From Pelagibius sp050330205 (GTDB taxonomy: Bacteria > Pseudomonadota > Alphaproteobacteria > Kiloniellales > Kiloniellaceae), in contig JBHJOA010000012.1 in NCBI GenBank assembly GCA_050330205.1, positions 23,221-87,220 of the forward strand: a stretch of DNA of 64,000 nucleotides, given 5' to 3'. The notes beneath the pieces were generated by a model that worked only from the letters and a program-made list of their open reading frames with translations, made no database searches and was not told the origin of the DNA. The position numbers were made by a program, and so were the translations under genes. Below are positions 8,319-16,501 of this stretch, one piece after another (the stretch's first letter is position 1; each line of letters opens with the position of its first letter).

Positions 8319-9671
8319 ATGACCCCACCGTCGGACCCGCTCTATCCGCAAGGCCGCCGGGGGCTGATCCGCCGCTTGCTGCCGCGCTCCCTGCTCGCAC
8401 GTTCGGTGCTGATCATCGTCACCCCGCTGATCCTCATGCAGGTGATCTCCAGCTGGGTCTTCTACGACCGTCACTACGACAACATCACCAAACGTCTGGC
8501 CCAGGGTCTCGCCGGCGACGTCGCCGCGGTGATCGCGGTGCTGGAGCGCAACCCCGGCCTGCAGCAGCAGCGCGAGATCTTCCAGATCGCCCGCAGCACC
8601 ATGCAGCTCCAGCTCAGCCTCACCGAGGGAATGGAGCTACCGGAAGTATCCAGCCCACGGGTGCGCACCGTGGTCGAGACGCGCCTGGAGGACGCTTTGG
8701 CGGAGCGGCTGCGCCATCCCTTCGTCATCGATACCCGCTCGATTCGCGGTCACGTCGAAATCCTGGTGCGGTTGCCGAAAGGAAAGCTGCGGGCGCTGGT
8801 GACCGACGAACGGCTGTTCTCCTCGACCACCTACATCTTCGTCTACTGGGCCATCGGCAGCTCGATCCTGCTGTTCGGCATCGCGGTCGTCTTCATGCGC
8901 AACCAGGTGAAGCCGATCCGGCGCCTGGCGCATGCCGCCGAGAGCTTCGGCAAGGGGCAGGAGGTGCGCGACTTCAAGCCCGAAGGCGCCACCGAGGTGC
9001 GCCAGGCCGCCGCCGCCTTCATCAACATGCGCGATCGCATCAAGCGACAGATCGAGCAACGCACGGAAATGCTGGCCGGGGTCAGTCACGACCTGCGCAC
9101 GCCGCTGACCCGCATGAAGCTGCAGCTGGAGATGCTGCGCGACGTGCCGGACGCAAAGTATCTGCAGTCCGACGTCGCCGAGATGGAGCACATGGTAGAG
9201 GGGTATCTCGCCTTCGCCCGCGGCGAAGGACGCGAGACACCGGCACCCGCCGACCTCGGCAACCTGCTGCACGAGGTGGTGGCGCAATTGACCCGCGGCG
9301 GCCGGGCCATCGACCTTCACGTCGAAGAAGATCTCGTCCTGCCGCTGCGCCGCGAGGGCATGCGGCGCTGCCTGACCAACCTGATCGCCAATGCCCAACG
9401 CCACGGCAAGCATGTCGCGGTGCGCGCCGGCCGCCGCCGGAACCTGGTCGAGGTGACCATCGACGACGACGGCCCGGGCATCCCGCCGGAGTTCCACGAG
9501 GAAGTCTTCAAGCCCTTCTTCCGGCTCGAGCAGTCGCGCAACCCTGCCACCGGCGGCATCGGCCTCGGGCTCACCATCGCCCGCGATGCGGCACGCAGCC
9601 ATGGCGGCGACGTGACCCTGGAAACGGCGCCCGGCGGCGGACTCCGGGCCCGCGTCTGGCTGCCGGTCTGA
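8319..9671 (+). CDS. EnvZ-type membrane sensor histidine kinase
   Basis: This inner-membrane kinase has 450 residues, with one transmembrane helix near residues 28-48 and another near 173-194 flanking a periplasmic sensor of about 120 residues. A HAMP linker (NQVKPIRRLAHAAESFGKG) follows. The phosphoacceptor is H257 in LAGVSHDLRTPLTRMK, and the HATPase domain shows NLIANAQRHG, DDDGPGIP and GGIGLGLTIARD. It follows the OmpR-type regulator directly and is its likely partner. The ATG at 8319 is preferred; a GTG at 8310 would add three residues, and neither has a strong ribosome binding site. Confidence 0.92.
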   Translation: MTPPSDPLYPQGRRGLIRRLLPRSLLARSVLIIVTPLILMQVISSWVFYDRHYDNITKRLAQGLAGDVAAVIAVLERNPGLQQQREIFQIARSTMQLQLSLTEGMELPEVSSPRVRTVVETRLEDALAERLRHPFVIDTRSIRGHVEILVRLPKGKLRALVTDERLFSSTTYIFVYWAIGSSILLFGIAVVFMRNQVKPIRRLAHAAESFGKGQEVRDFKPEGATEVRQAAAAFINMRDRIKRQIEQRTEMLAGVSHDLRTPLTRMKLQLEMLRDVPDAKYLQSDVAEMEHMVEGYLAFARGEGRETPAPADLGNLLHEVVAQLTRGGRAIDLHVEEDLVLPLRREGMRRCLTNLIANAQRHGKHVAVRAGRRRNLVEVTIDDDGPGIPPEFHEEVFKPFFRLEQSRNPATGGIGLGLTIARDAARSHGGDVTLETAPGGGLRARVWLPV

Positions 9672-9802
9672 CCTCCCCCTGACGCCGGCCGCAATGGCCG
9701 CGTCCGGCCTGCCGTTTATACGACCTTAATACTTCTTGATCTAATCTGCGCCGAGCGCGGTTCGCGCCATGATTGCAGAACGATAAGGTTTTGGAGAGGG
9801 CC

Positions 9803-10585
9803 ATGGCCGTCACGCGCGGGTTGATTTCCGAAGAAGAGCTGGATTCCCAGATCGAAAGCGAGGTGATCGACGAGGCAAGAGACCTGGTCAGCAACCTCGA
9901 ACTGCGCGTGCAGCAGGTGAAGAACGGCGTCCTCAACCCGAAGGAGGCAGCCAAGCTGCTGGCCCAGGAGTCGGCCAACCTGCGCATGAAGGCCCGCGCC
10001 GTGAACCTCGTCGGCTTCGGACCGCTGACCCACCGCCTGGACGAGTACCTCAGCGAGATCGACGCGGTCGGGGCCCAGCATGCCGACGACCTGATCGCCT
10101 TTGCCGATCGCATCAGCGCCGTTCTGGACGGCGAGAAGGTGGATGTCGCCAGCGTCGCCCAGGTGCTGCGCGAACTGCCGCAGCAGAACACCTTCAACGT
10201 CGAAGACGTCACGGTGATGGACAAGGACGTGACGCTGATCCTGCCGCAGCGCTCCGCCGCCAAGGCGGTCGGCCGCGAACTGGCGGCCTGCGGCTACCGC
10301 GTCTCCACCGTGCTGAATCCCATCGAGGCGCTGGAGTTGATTCTCGAAACGCGGCCGGACTTGGTGATCACCGCGCAGGTGATGCCGCGCATGAGCGGTG
10401 TCGATCTGGCCTGCGCGCTGGCCGCCATGCCGGCGACGAAGGCGATCCCGGTGGCGCTGCTGACCAGCCTCGATCCGGACCATCCGGACCTGAAGCCCTT
10501 GCCGATGAACGTCGGCCTGATCCGCCGCGGCGCCCAGTTCGGCGACGACCTGGCTGACGTCCTGCAGCGCTTCAACATCACCTGA
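9803..10585 (+). CDS. Helical-domain protein with degenerate receiver domain
   Basis: The 260-residue protein has an all-helical N-terminal half (about 1-125) of Hpt-like size, with a lone histidine in PLTHRLDEYL (H77), and a C-terminal half shaped like a receiver. In the receiver, the phosphoacceptor position is alanine (A191 in LVITAQVMPRMSG), the usual acidic pair reads PQ (TLILPQRS) and the lysine loop is altered. Phosphotransfer by the normal route is therefore unlikely. ATG at 9803 has GGAGAGG upstream. It sits downstream of the histidine kinase with a 131-base gap and is convergent with csaA. The function is not recognised; an adaptor or anti-regulator role is possible. Confidence 0.75.
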   Translation: MAVTRGLISEEELDSQIESEVIDEARDLVSNLELRVQQVKNGVLNPKEAAKLLAQESANLRMKARAVNLVGFGPLTHRLDEYLSEIDAVGAQHADDLIAFADRISAVLDGEKVDVASVAQVLRELPQQNTFNVEDVTVMDKDVTLILPQRSAAKAVGRELAACGYRVSTVLNPIEALELILETRPDLVITAQVMPRMSGVDLACALAAMPATKAIPVALLTSLDPDHPDLKPLPMNVGLIRRGAQFGDDLADVLQRFNIT

Positions 10586-10604
10586 TCTCGACCGCAACAG
10601 GCGG

Positions 10605-10976
10605 TCAGTACAGCCGGCCCCCGTTGGGCACCGGCCGGTCGGGCGCGACCATCACTACTTCGCCGGCGGCATCGGGAAACCCGAGCACCAGAATCTCGGA
10701 CATGAACTTGCCGATCTGACGCGGCGGAAAGTTCACCACGGCGGCCACCTGGCGGCCGATCAGGTGCGCGGGGTCGTAGTGGGCAGTGATCTGCGCCGAG
10801 GTCTTGCGGACGCCGATCTGCTCGCCGAAATCCACCCAGAGCTTGATTGACGGGCGCCGTGCCTCGGGAAAGGGCTGCGCGTCGACGATCGTGCCGACGC
10901 GCACGTCGACTTTCACGAAGTCGTCGAAGGTGATTTCCGGAGCAACCTCCGGAGTGGCTCCCTGGTCTGCCGCCAT
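10605..10976 (-). CDS. csaA: CsaA-type tRNA-binding domain protein
   Basis: This 123-residue protein consists of one OB-fold tRNA-binding (EMAP II-like) domain. Family marks are FDDFVKVDVRVGTIV, IKLWVDFG, SAQITAHYDPAHLIGRQ and VVNFPPRQIGKFMSEILVLG. Bacillus CsaA has been described as a secretion-related chaperone; the domain also binds tRNA. A short N-terminal leader (about 14 residues) precedes the domain. The gene is convergent with the pseudo-receiver gene and divergent from the next gene across a 350-base region. Confidence 0.9.
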   Translation of the reverse strand: MAADQGATPEVAPEITFDDFVKVDVRVGTIVDAQPFPEARRPSIKLWVDFGEQIGVRKTSAQITAHYDPAHLIGRQVAAVVNFPPRQIGKFMSEILVLGFPDAAGEVVMVAPDRPVPNGGRLY

Positions 10977-11326
10977 CGCCCGAATCGTTCCTCCCGCGCC
11001 TCGTGTCCTTCGGGGCCGACGCCCGCGTCCGAAACCGCGGCGACGCTAGCACCGACCGGCGCGCCGCGACAAGGCGGCGGCGGTTGTCCCGGCCGCGATT
11101 TGTCACAGCAGCCGACCCGACGCTTCTTGGTCGTGACGGCGTCAGAGACGAAGATCCGTCCCTTCACCGGTCGGCGGGCCACCGAATCGCCGGAGGGTTT
11201 CTCCCGCGGAACAAAACTTACTCTGTCGTAAAAACGACGCAGTGTCGCGTTTTGACAAAACTGCCAGGATCGACTAGGGTCCGCATCCCTGTTCACAGCC
11301 GGCGCGCGAAGCGCCTGGAGGCCCCC
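10977..11326. other. 350-base divergent intergenic region
   Basis: This region separates csaA (minus) from the conserved hypothetical gene (plus). The right-hand part holds a strong sigma-70-like promoter at 11252-11280 and a short inverted repeat (GTCGT/ACGAC) just upstream near 11225-11238. The left part is G+C-rich and I see no gene there. A frame continuous with the downstream gene is open through the region but has arginine-rich composition typical of non-coding G+C-rich sequence. Confidence 0.5.
11252..11280 (+). promoter_or_regulatory. Sigma-70-type promoter of the conserved hypothetical gene
   Basis: A consensus -35 box TTGACA (11252-11257) is followed after exactly 17 bp by TAGGGT (11275-11280) as the -10. 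Transcription would start near 11287, about 40 bases before the proposed start codon. The location argues against using the TTG of this -35 box as a translation start. Confidence 0.65.
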
Positions 11327-11767
11327 ATCTCTGTTACCCGCGAAGAACTCGACTTCGTCGTCCCCGCCAGGGCGCCGCGCACCAACAACCCGGCGCGCCG
11401 CAAGAAGCTGGTGGAACGCCGCATGGACGACCTGCGCCGCGTCTTCCTGAACGGGCTCGATCACCAGATCGGCCTGGCGCACGACCCCGACTACACCTAT
11501 CCGGGCCACGAGTACGTGGAAGAGAACGGCGAGACCGTCAAGCAGATCACCTACAAGCGCCCTGAGCCCTGGTGGTTCGAAGAGGACGGGACCCTGTTCC
11601 TGCGCCTCCACTTCGGCGAACGCCTGATGGTGATTCCCGGCAAGAACCCGGTGATCCGTGTCGGCAAGCGCAGCAACCTGCTGCCGACGCTGGAGGCCCT
11701 GCACATCCTGGTCGACGACCGCGAAATGGACGACGTCATCGAAAAGATGGTGGTGGTCAGCCGCTAG
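11327..11767 (+). CDS. Conserved hypothetical protein with no canonical start codon
   Basis: The product of about 146 residues begins ISVTREELDFVVPARAP and is mostly charged, with R/K-rich helices, then KQITYKRPEPWWFEEDG, LRLHFGERLMVIPGKN and LLPTLEALHILVDD. It is soluble, with no signal peptide or membrane segment, and I do not recognise the family. No ATG or GTG lies in frame between the promoter and the coding region. GGAGG (11317-11321) sits five bases before an ATC codon (11327), which is the best-placed start; a CTG at 11315 is the other choice. It is convergent with the ectR-like gene 11 bases later. Confidence 0.65.
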   Translation: MSVTREELDFVVPARAPRTNNPARRKKLVERRMDDLRRVFLNGLDHQIGLAHDPDYTYPGHEYVEENGETVKQITYKRPEPWWFEEDGTLFLRLHFGERLMVIPGKNPVIRVGKRSNLLPTLEALHILVDDREMDDVIEKMVVVSR

Positions 11768-11778
11768 CGAGCGGGCCG

Positions 11779-12264
11779 CTAGTGCTGCTGATCGCGGTCG
11801 ATGGCCCCGACGTCGAGCACCGGCGCAGCGTCCAGGGCGTCCGCATCCAGCAGCGCCACCACCCGCTCCAAGGCGGCAACCAGCATCGCCTGCTCCCAGG
11901 ATTCGAGATTCTCGAAACGCTCCTTGAAGATCGCCTGCAGACCGTCCGGCGCGGCGGCCAATCGCTCGCGGCCTTCCTCGGTCAACGACAGCCAGACCTG
12001 GCGGCGATCGCTGTCGCCGCGCTGCCGCCGCACCAGTCCGCGTGCCTCCAGCTTGTGGAGAAGACTGGTGGTGGTCGCCTGGGTGATGCCCATGTGGGCG
12101 GCGATCTGCCCGGCCGTGGTTTCACCGTGCTGGTCCAACACCTGCAGAAGCAGCAGTTGGGAGGCCGTCAGCCCGGTCGAGCGCGAGAGGTTGCGCGCGT
12201 AGTTCTCCGTCGCGCGCAGGACCTGCCGCATGGCCGAAAGCGCCTGTTGAGAGCGCCGCTGCAT
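11779..12264 (-). CDS. ectR: MarR-family regulator of ectoine genes (EctR-like)
   Basis: This 161-residue winged-helix protein has its recognition region in GQIAAHMGITQATTTSLLHK and the wing in RRQRGDSDRRQVWLSLTEEG. It is divergent from ectA, the position occupied by EctR in ectoine operons of methylotrophs and several marine proteobacteria, where it represses ectABC. The start at 12264 (MQRRSQQALSAM) is preferred; the frame continues 42 residues upstream without family features. The ectR name rests on position and family rather than on a specific motif. Confidence 0.8.
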   Translation of the reverse strand: MQRRSQQALSAMRQVLRATENYARNLSRSTGLTASQLLLLQVLDQHGETTAGQIAAHMGITQATTTSLLHKLEARGLVRRQRGDSDRRQVWLSLTEEGRERLAAAPDGLQAIFKERFENLESWEQAMLVAALERVVALLDADALDAAPVLDVGAIDRDQQH

Positions 12265-12356
12265 GGCCTTCTTTCCGCCTCCGTTCCGGTGGTTCGCGAA
12301 TCCAGCTTTCCGCGGCCGGATTTTAGGGTGCCGCAGCGTACCGGCCAAGATGCCAT

Positions 12357-12369
12357 TTAGTTCTACTAA
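12357..12369. promoter_or_regulatory. Palindromic candidate operator TTAGTTCTACTAA
   Basis: A perfect 5-bp inverted repeat (TTAGT and ACTAA) with a 3-base centre lies between the ectR-like gene and ectA, about 93 bases from the regulator start. MarR proteins bind short palindromes of this kind. Its role as an EctR site is inferred from location only. Confidence 0.35.
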
Positions 12370-12512
12370 CGAAAGATAGTTTCCTCTCACTGGACTTTCT
12401 CTAGCCTCACAAAAATGTCTCTCCAGGGAAATCTTTGCACGTAATCGGCCTATTTCAAGGAAAATCTGCTACACCTCGCCGAAGGTGCGACGCATTCACT
12501 CCGCTTTAACGG

Positions 12513-12541
12513 TTGACAATTTAGTTTGACGTACGAAATAT
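12513..12541 (+). promoter_or_regulatory. Candidate promoter of the ectABC-ask operon
   Basis: TTGACA (12513-12518) is followed after 17 bp by AAATAT (12536-12541). It lies about 45 bases before the ectA start codon and is embedded in an AT-rich stretch. A second TTGAC-like motif (12526-12530) lies inside the spacer and could serve an overlapping promoter or regulator site. Confidence 0.55.
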
Positions 12542-12585
12542 TAGCCTCGATTCAACGTTGGATTCATCGCTTGGAGATATGCGAC

Positions 12586-13137
12586 ATGCAGTTAGATCAA
12601 GCCGCTGACGCCCCCCGCGCCGCGGGTAGCCAGGCCGTCGCCTATCGCCGGCCGCGCAAGGCCGACGGCGCGCGGATCTGGGCCCTGATCAAGAGCATCG
12701 CGGCGCTCGACGACAACTCGATGTACTGCAACCTGCTGCAGTGCTCGCATTTCGCCGGCACCTGCGCGCTGGCCGAGATCGGCGGCAAGCCGATCGGCTG
12801 GATCTCCGGCTACCTGCCGCCCGAGCAGCCCGATACGCTCTTCGTCTGGCAGGTCGCGGTGCACCCCGACGCGCGCGGCCGCGGCGTCGGCAAGCGCCTG
12901 ATCCATGAGCTTCTGAAACGCCGGGAATGCCGCCAGGTGCGCCACATCCACAGCACCATCACGCGCGACAACAAAGCGTCCTGGGCGCTGTTCCGCGCCA
13001 TCGCCGACGATCTCGACGCGCCGATCATGGACGACGCCCACTTCGAGAGCGATGCCCACTTCGGCGGCCGGCACGACACCGAGCACCTGGTGGAGATCGG
13101 CCCCTTCGATCGCATCGCCCTGCGCCGGGTCGCCTGA
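12586..13137 (+). CDS. ectA: L-2,4-diaminobutyrate N-acetyltransferase
   Basis: EctA acetylates diaminobutyrate at the gamma nitrogen, the second step of the dedicated ectoine pathway. The 183-residue GNAT protein has WQVAVHPDARGRGVGKRLIH, the acetyl-CoA loop, and DDNSMYCNLLQCSHFAGTC, a segment typical of EctA. The ATG at 12586 has GGAG about nine bases upstream. A TTG at 12526 would start inside the promoter and is rejected. It is the first gene of ectA-ectB-ectC-ask, with about 60 bases to ectB. Confidence 0.95.
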   Translation: MQLDQAADAPRAAGSQAVAYRRPRKADGARIWALIKSIAALDDNSMYCNLLQCSHFAGTCALAEIGGKPIGWISGYLPPEQPDTLFVWQVAVHPDARGRGVGKRLIHELLKRRECRQVRHIHSTITRDNKASWALFRAIADDLDAPIMDDAHFESDAHFGGRHDTEHLVEIGPFDRIALRRVA

Positions 13138-13196
13138 GCTCCTCCCCCGCCGCCCCATCCGGCCACCCCATCCAGCCACAACGAAAGAGGCCCTTC

Positions 13197-14465
13197 ATGT
13201 CCGCAGCCATCGAGACCTTCACCCGCCGCGAATCGGAAATCCGCAGCTACTGCCGCAGCTTTCCGACGGTCTTCGCGCGCGCCCAGGGCGCCGAATTGAT
13301 CGGCGAGGACGGCCGCCGCTACATCGACTTCCTGGCCGGGTGCTCGACGCTGAACTACGGACACAACGATGCCGACATGAAGCTGGCGCTGGTGGATTAC
13401 ATCCTGCGCGACGGCGTCACCCACGGCCTGGACATGTACACCACGGCCAAGGCCGAGTTCATCGCCGCCTTCGAGAAGCTGATCCTTCAGCCGCGCGACA
13501 TGGACTACCGGCTGCAGTTTACCGGCCCGACCGGTGCCAACGCCGTCGAAGCAGCTCTAAAGCTCGCCCGCAAGGTGACAGGCCGCCGCAACGTAGTCGC
13601 CTTCACCAACGGCTTCCACGGCGTCACCCTGGGGGCGCTGGCCTGCACCGGCAACGGCTATCATCGCGGCGGCGCCGGCCTGCCGCTGGAGGGCGTGACG
13701 CGCATGCCCTACGACGGCTTTCTGGGAGACGGCGTCGACGGCCTGGAGATGCTCGACCGCATGCTGGAGGATCCCTCCGGCGGTCTCGAGGCGCCGGCCG
13801 CCTTCATCGTCGAGACCGTGCAGGGCGAAGGCGGCCTCAACGTCGCCTCGGCGGCGTGGATGCGCGCCCTGGAGAAGCTCGCGCGCAAGCACGGCAGCCT
13901 GCTGATCGTCGACGACATCCAGGCCGGCTGCGGGCGCACCGGCACGTTCTTCTCCTTCGAGGAAATGGGCATCTCGCCGGACATCGTGACCCTGGCGAAG
14001 TCGCTGTCCGGCATGGGCCTGCCCTTCGCCATGGTGCTGCTGAAGCCGGAGCACGACATCTGGCAACCGGCCGAGCACAACGGCACCTTCCGAGGCAACA
14101 ACCACGCCTTCGTCACCGCCAGGGTGGCGCTGGAGAAGTTCTGGAAGGACGACGCCTTCGCCGCCCAGGTCCGCGCCAAGGGCGAGCACCTGGACAAGCG
14201 CCTCGCGAAGATCGCCCGCAAGCAGGGCTACTCGACCAAGGGCCGTGGCATGTTCCGCGGCATCGACGTCGGCCGCGGCGAGACGGCCTCGGCGATCTGT
14301 GCCGCCTGCTTCGAGCGCGGGCTGATCATCGAGACCTCCGGCGCCCACGACGAGGTCGTCAAGGTGCTGGCCCCGCTGACCATCAAACAGGAGCAACTCG
14401 ACGCCGGCCTTGATATCCTGGCGGAAGCTTTCGAGGAAGTTCATCGCTCGGCCGCGGCCGCCTAG
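13197..14465 (+). CDS. ectB: Diaminobutyrate--2-oxoglutarate transaminase
   Basis: EctB converts aspartate semialdehyde and glutamate to 2,4-diaminobutyrate, the first step specific to ectoine. The 422-residue class III PLP aminotransferase begins MSAAIETFTRRESEIRSY and shows FTGPTGANAVEAALKLA, the PLP-contacting LLIVDDIQAGCGRTG, the Schiff-base lysine in VTLAKSLSGMG and GTFRGNNHAFVTA. ATG at 13197 has GAAAGAGG upstream. The ectC start follows its stop by 15 bases. Confidence 0.97.
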   Translation: MSAAIETFTRRESEIRSYCRSFPTVFARAQGAELIGEDGRRYIDFLAGCSTLNYGHNDADMKLALVDYILRDGVTHGLDMYTTAKAEFIAAFEKLILQPRDMDYRLQFTGPTGANAVEAALKLARKVTGRRNVVAFTNGFHGVTLGALACTGNGYHRGGAGLPLEGVTRMPYDGFLGDGVDGLEMLDRMLEDPSGGLEAPAAFIVETVQGEGGLNVASAAWMRALEKLARKHGSLLIVDDIQAGCGRTGTFFSFEEMGISPDIVTLAKSLSGMGLPFAMVLLKPEHDIWQPAEHNGTFRGNNHAFVTARVALEKFWKDDAFAAQVRAKGEHLDKRLAKIARKQGYSTKGRGMFRGIDVGRGETASAICAACFERGLIIETSGAHDEVVKVLAPLTIKQEQLDAGLDILAEAFEEVHRSAAAA

Positions 14466-14480
14466 AGGAGAAGCGCATCG

Positions 14481-14873
14481 ATGATCGTCAGAGACTACAA
14501 CGAAGCCAGGAACGGCGAGCGCCGCGTGGTGTCGGACGGCTGGGAAAGCGTGCGCCTGCTGCTCAAGGGCGACAACATGGGCTTCAGCTTTCACATCACC
14601 ACCATCTACCAGGGCGCCGAGCTCCAGATGCACTACAAGAATCACCTGGAATCGGTCTACTGCATTTCCGGCGAAGGCTCGATCGAGGACTGCGTCACCG
14701 GCGAGGTGCACGAGATCCGGCCCGGCGTAATGTACGCCCTCGACAAGCACGACAAGCACATCCTGCGCGGCAGAACCGAGATGATCATGGCCTGCTGCTT
14801 CAATCCGCCGGTCACCGGCAAGGAAGTGCATGGGCCGGACGGTGCCTATGCCTTGGAGGATGACGCGGCCTGA
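14481..14873 (+). CDS. ectC: L-ectoine synthase
   Basis: EctC cyclises N-gamma-acetyl-diaminobutyrate to ectoine, a compatible solute. The 130-residue cupin begins MIVRDYNEARNGERRVV and contains HYKNHLESVYCISGEG, RPGVMYALDKHDKHILRG and ACCFNPPVTGKEVH, all hallmarks of EctC. GAGGAG lies about ten bases before the ATG. Hydroxyectoine would need ectD, which is absent here. The aspartokinase gene follows about 50 bases later. Confidence 0.97.
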   Translation: MIVRDYNEARNGERRVVSDGWESVRLLLKGDNMGFSFHITTIYQGAELQMHYKNHLESVYCISGEGSIEDCVTGEVHEIRPGVMYALDKHDKHILRGRTEMIMACCFNPPVTGKEVHGPDGAYALEDDAA

Positions 14874-14922
14874 TGCCGCGACCACAGCCGTCCGTGCAGG
14901 TTTTTCCAGGAGAGTTTCGAGC

Positions 14923-16416
14923 GTGACCCAAGCAGCGAATCGACAGCGCAGCGACAATCAGAACGGCGCCCCCACGCCGCGTCACAGCGTCCACAAAATC
15001 GGCGGCACTTCGATGTCCGCTGTCGATATCGTGGTCGACAACATCGTGCTCGGCCCCGACGCCAAGGACGATCCCTACAACCGCGTCTTCGTGGTCTCCG
15101 CCTACAGCGGCATGACCGATCTGCTTCTGGAGCACAAGAAGACCGGCGCCGCCGGCGTCTATGCCCTCTACGCGGGCTCCGAGAGCGAGTGGGCCTGGGG
15201 CGACGCCCTGACCCGGACCGGGGCGGCGATGCGCGAGAAGAACCGCGAGGTGCTCGAGGATCCCAGCGACATCGCGCTGGCCGACCGCTTCGTAGAGGAG
15301 CGTATCGAGGGCGTGCGCAGCTGCCTCATGGACCTGCGGCGCCTCTGCTCCTTCGGCCACTTCAAGCTGCCGGAACACCTGATGACCGTGCGCGAGATGC
15401 TGAGCGGCATCGGCGAGGCGCATAGCGCCTACAACCTGATGCTGCGGCTCTGCCGCGCCGGCGTGAACGCGGTCTTCGTGGACCTGACCGGCTGGCGCGA
15501 GAGCGACCGCAAGGCGCTGGACCGGCGCATCGCCGAGGCCTTCGAGCCGTTCGACCTGACGCGCCAGCTGCCCATCGTCACCGGCTACGCGCAGTGCGAG
15601 GAGGGACTGGTCGGCCTCTACGGCCGCGGCTACAGCGAACTCACCTTCTCGCGCATCGCCGTCGAGACCGGGGCGCGCGAGGCGGTGATCCACAAGGAGT
15701 TCCACCTCTCCTCCGCCGACCCGAAACTGGTCGGCAAGGATAAGGTGCGGCCGATCGCCGAGACCGACTACGACGTCGCCGACCAGCTTTCCAACATGGG
15801 CATGGAGGCGATCCATCCCAGCGCCGCGAAGGGCCTGCGCCAGGCGCGCATTCCGCTGCGCATCATGAACACCTTCGAGCCGGACGACCCGGGCGCGGTG
15901 ATCCGCGGCGACCTGGAGGCGACGGCGCCGGCCGTCGAATTGATCACCGGCATCAAGGGCGTCTACGCCTTCGAGTTCTTCGAACAGGACATGGTCGGCG
16001 TCAAGGGCTACGACGCGGCGATCCTGGAGGCCTTGAAGCGCCACAAGGCCCGCATCGTCTCCAAGACTTCCAATGCCAACACCATCACCCACTTCCTCAA
16101 GGGGTCGGCCAAGGCGGTAAAGCGCGTCGAGGAGGACCTCAACGCCCGCTTCCCCTCGGCCTCGATCACCTCGCGCAACGTGGCGGTGGTCTCGGTCATC
16201 GGCCGGGACCTGCGCCTGCCGGCGCTCGGCGCCCGCGTGCTCGCCGCCCTCGCCGAGGCGGGAATCGAGCCGCTCGGCTTCAACGACCTCATGCGCAAGG
16301 TCGACATGCAGGTGATCGTCGACGAGGGCGACCACGACGCCTGCATTCGTGCCCTGCACCGGGCGCTGATCGAGAAAGCGGCGGCGGACGCCCCGCGCCT
16401 CAGCGCCGCCGCCTGA
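14923..16416 (+). CDS. Aspartate kinase dedicated to ectoine synthesis (Ask_Ect type)
   Basis: This enzyme phosphorylates aspartate to feed aspartate semialdehyde to EctB. The 497-residue protein has the kinase motif HKIGGTSMSA near the N-terminus, VFVVSAYSGMTDLLLEHK, GYAQCEEGLVGLYGRGYSEL, KEFHLSSADPKLVG and C-terminal ACT domains (NVAVVSVIGRDL). It belongs to the ectoine-linked aspartokinase group rather than LysC, judging by this context and its extended middle segment. The start is GTG at 14923 with CCAGGAG upstream; no in-frame ATG is close. A dedicated kinase is known to avoid feedback inhibition by threonine and lysine, so its presence suggests high ectoine output. Confidence 0.92.
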   Translation: MTQAANRQRSDNQNGAPTPRHSVHKIGGTSMSAVDIVVDNIVLGPDAKDDPYNRVFVVSAYSGMTDLLLEHKKTGAAGVYALYAGSESEWAWGDALTRTGAAMREKNREVLEDPSDIALADRFVEERIEGVRSCLMDLRRLCSFGHFKLPEHLMTVREMLSGIGEAHSAYNLMLRLCRAGVNAVFVDLTGWRESDRKALDRRIAEAFEPFDLTRQLPIVTGYAQCEEGLVGLYGRGYSELTFSRIAVETGAREAVIHKEFHLSSADPKLVGKDKVRPIAETDYDVADQLSNMGMEAIHPSAAKGLRQARIPLRIMNTFEPDDPGAVIRGDLEATAPAVELITGIKGVYAFEFFEQDMVGVKGYDAAILEALKRHKARIVSKTSNANTITHFLKGSAKAVKRVEEDLNARFPSASITSRNVAVVSVIGRDLRLPALGARVLAALAEAGIEPLGFNDLMRKVDMQVIVDEGDHDACIRALHRALIEKAAADAPRLSAAA

Positions 16417-16501
16417 GGCGGGAATCCCGGCGTTTGCCCAAGCCGGGTCGGTTTCGCTAAAGTCACGCCCGAGAATCGATCAATCTGAAGCGAGGCGCGA
16501 C

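Larger units (their letters stand above)
12265..12585. other. 321-base divergent ectR/ectA control region
   Basis: This region is clearly AT-richer than its surroundings and contains no gene. It carries a palindrome at 12357-12369 and a promoter at 12513-12541 reading toward ectA (both listed separately). The minus-strand promoter for ectR was not identified with confidence. Confidence 0.6.

Noticed and set aside
11252..11326. Extending the conserved hypothetical gene upstream to the TTG in TTGACA
   Set aside because: That TTG lies within a consensus -35 box, so it would not be in the mRNA, and the residues encoded have random, Arg-rich composition.
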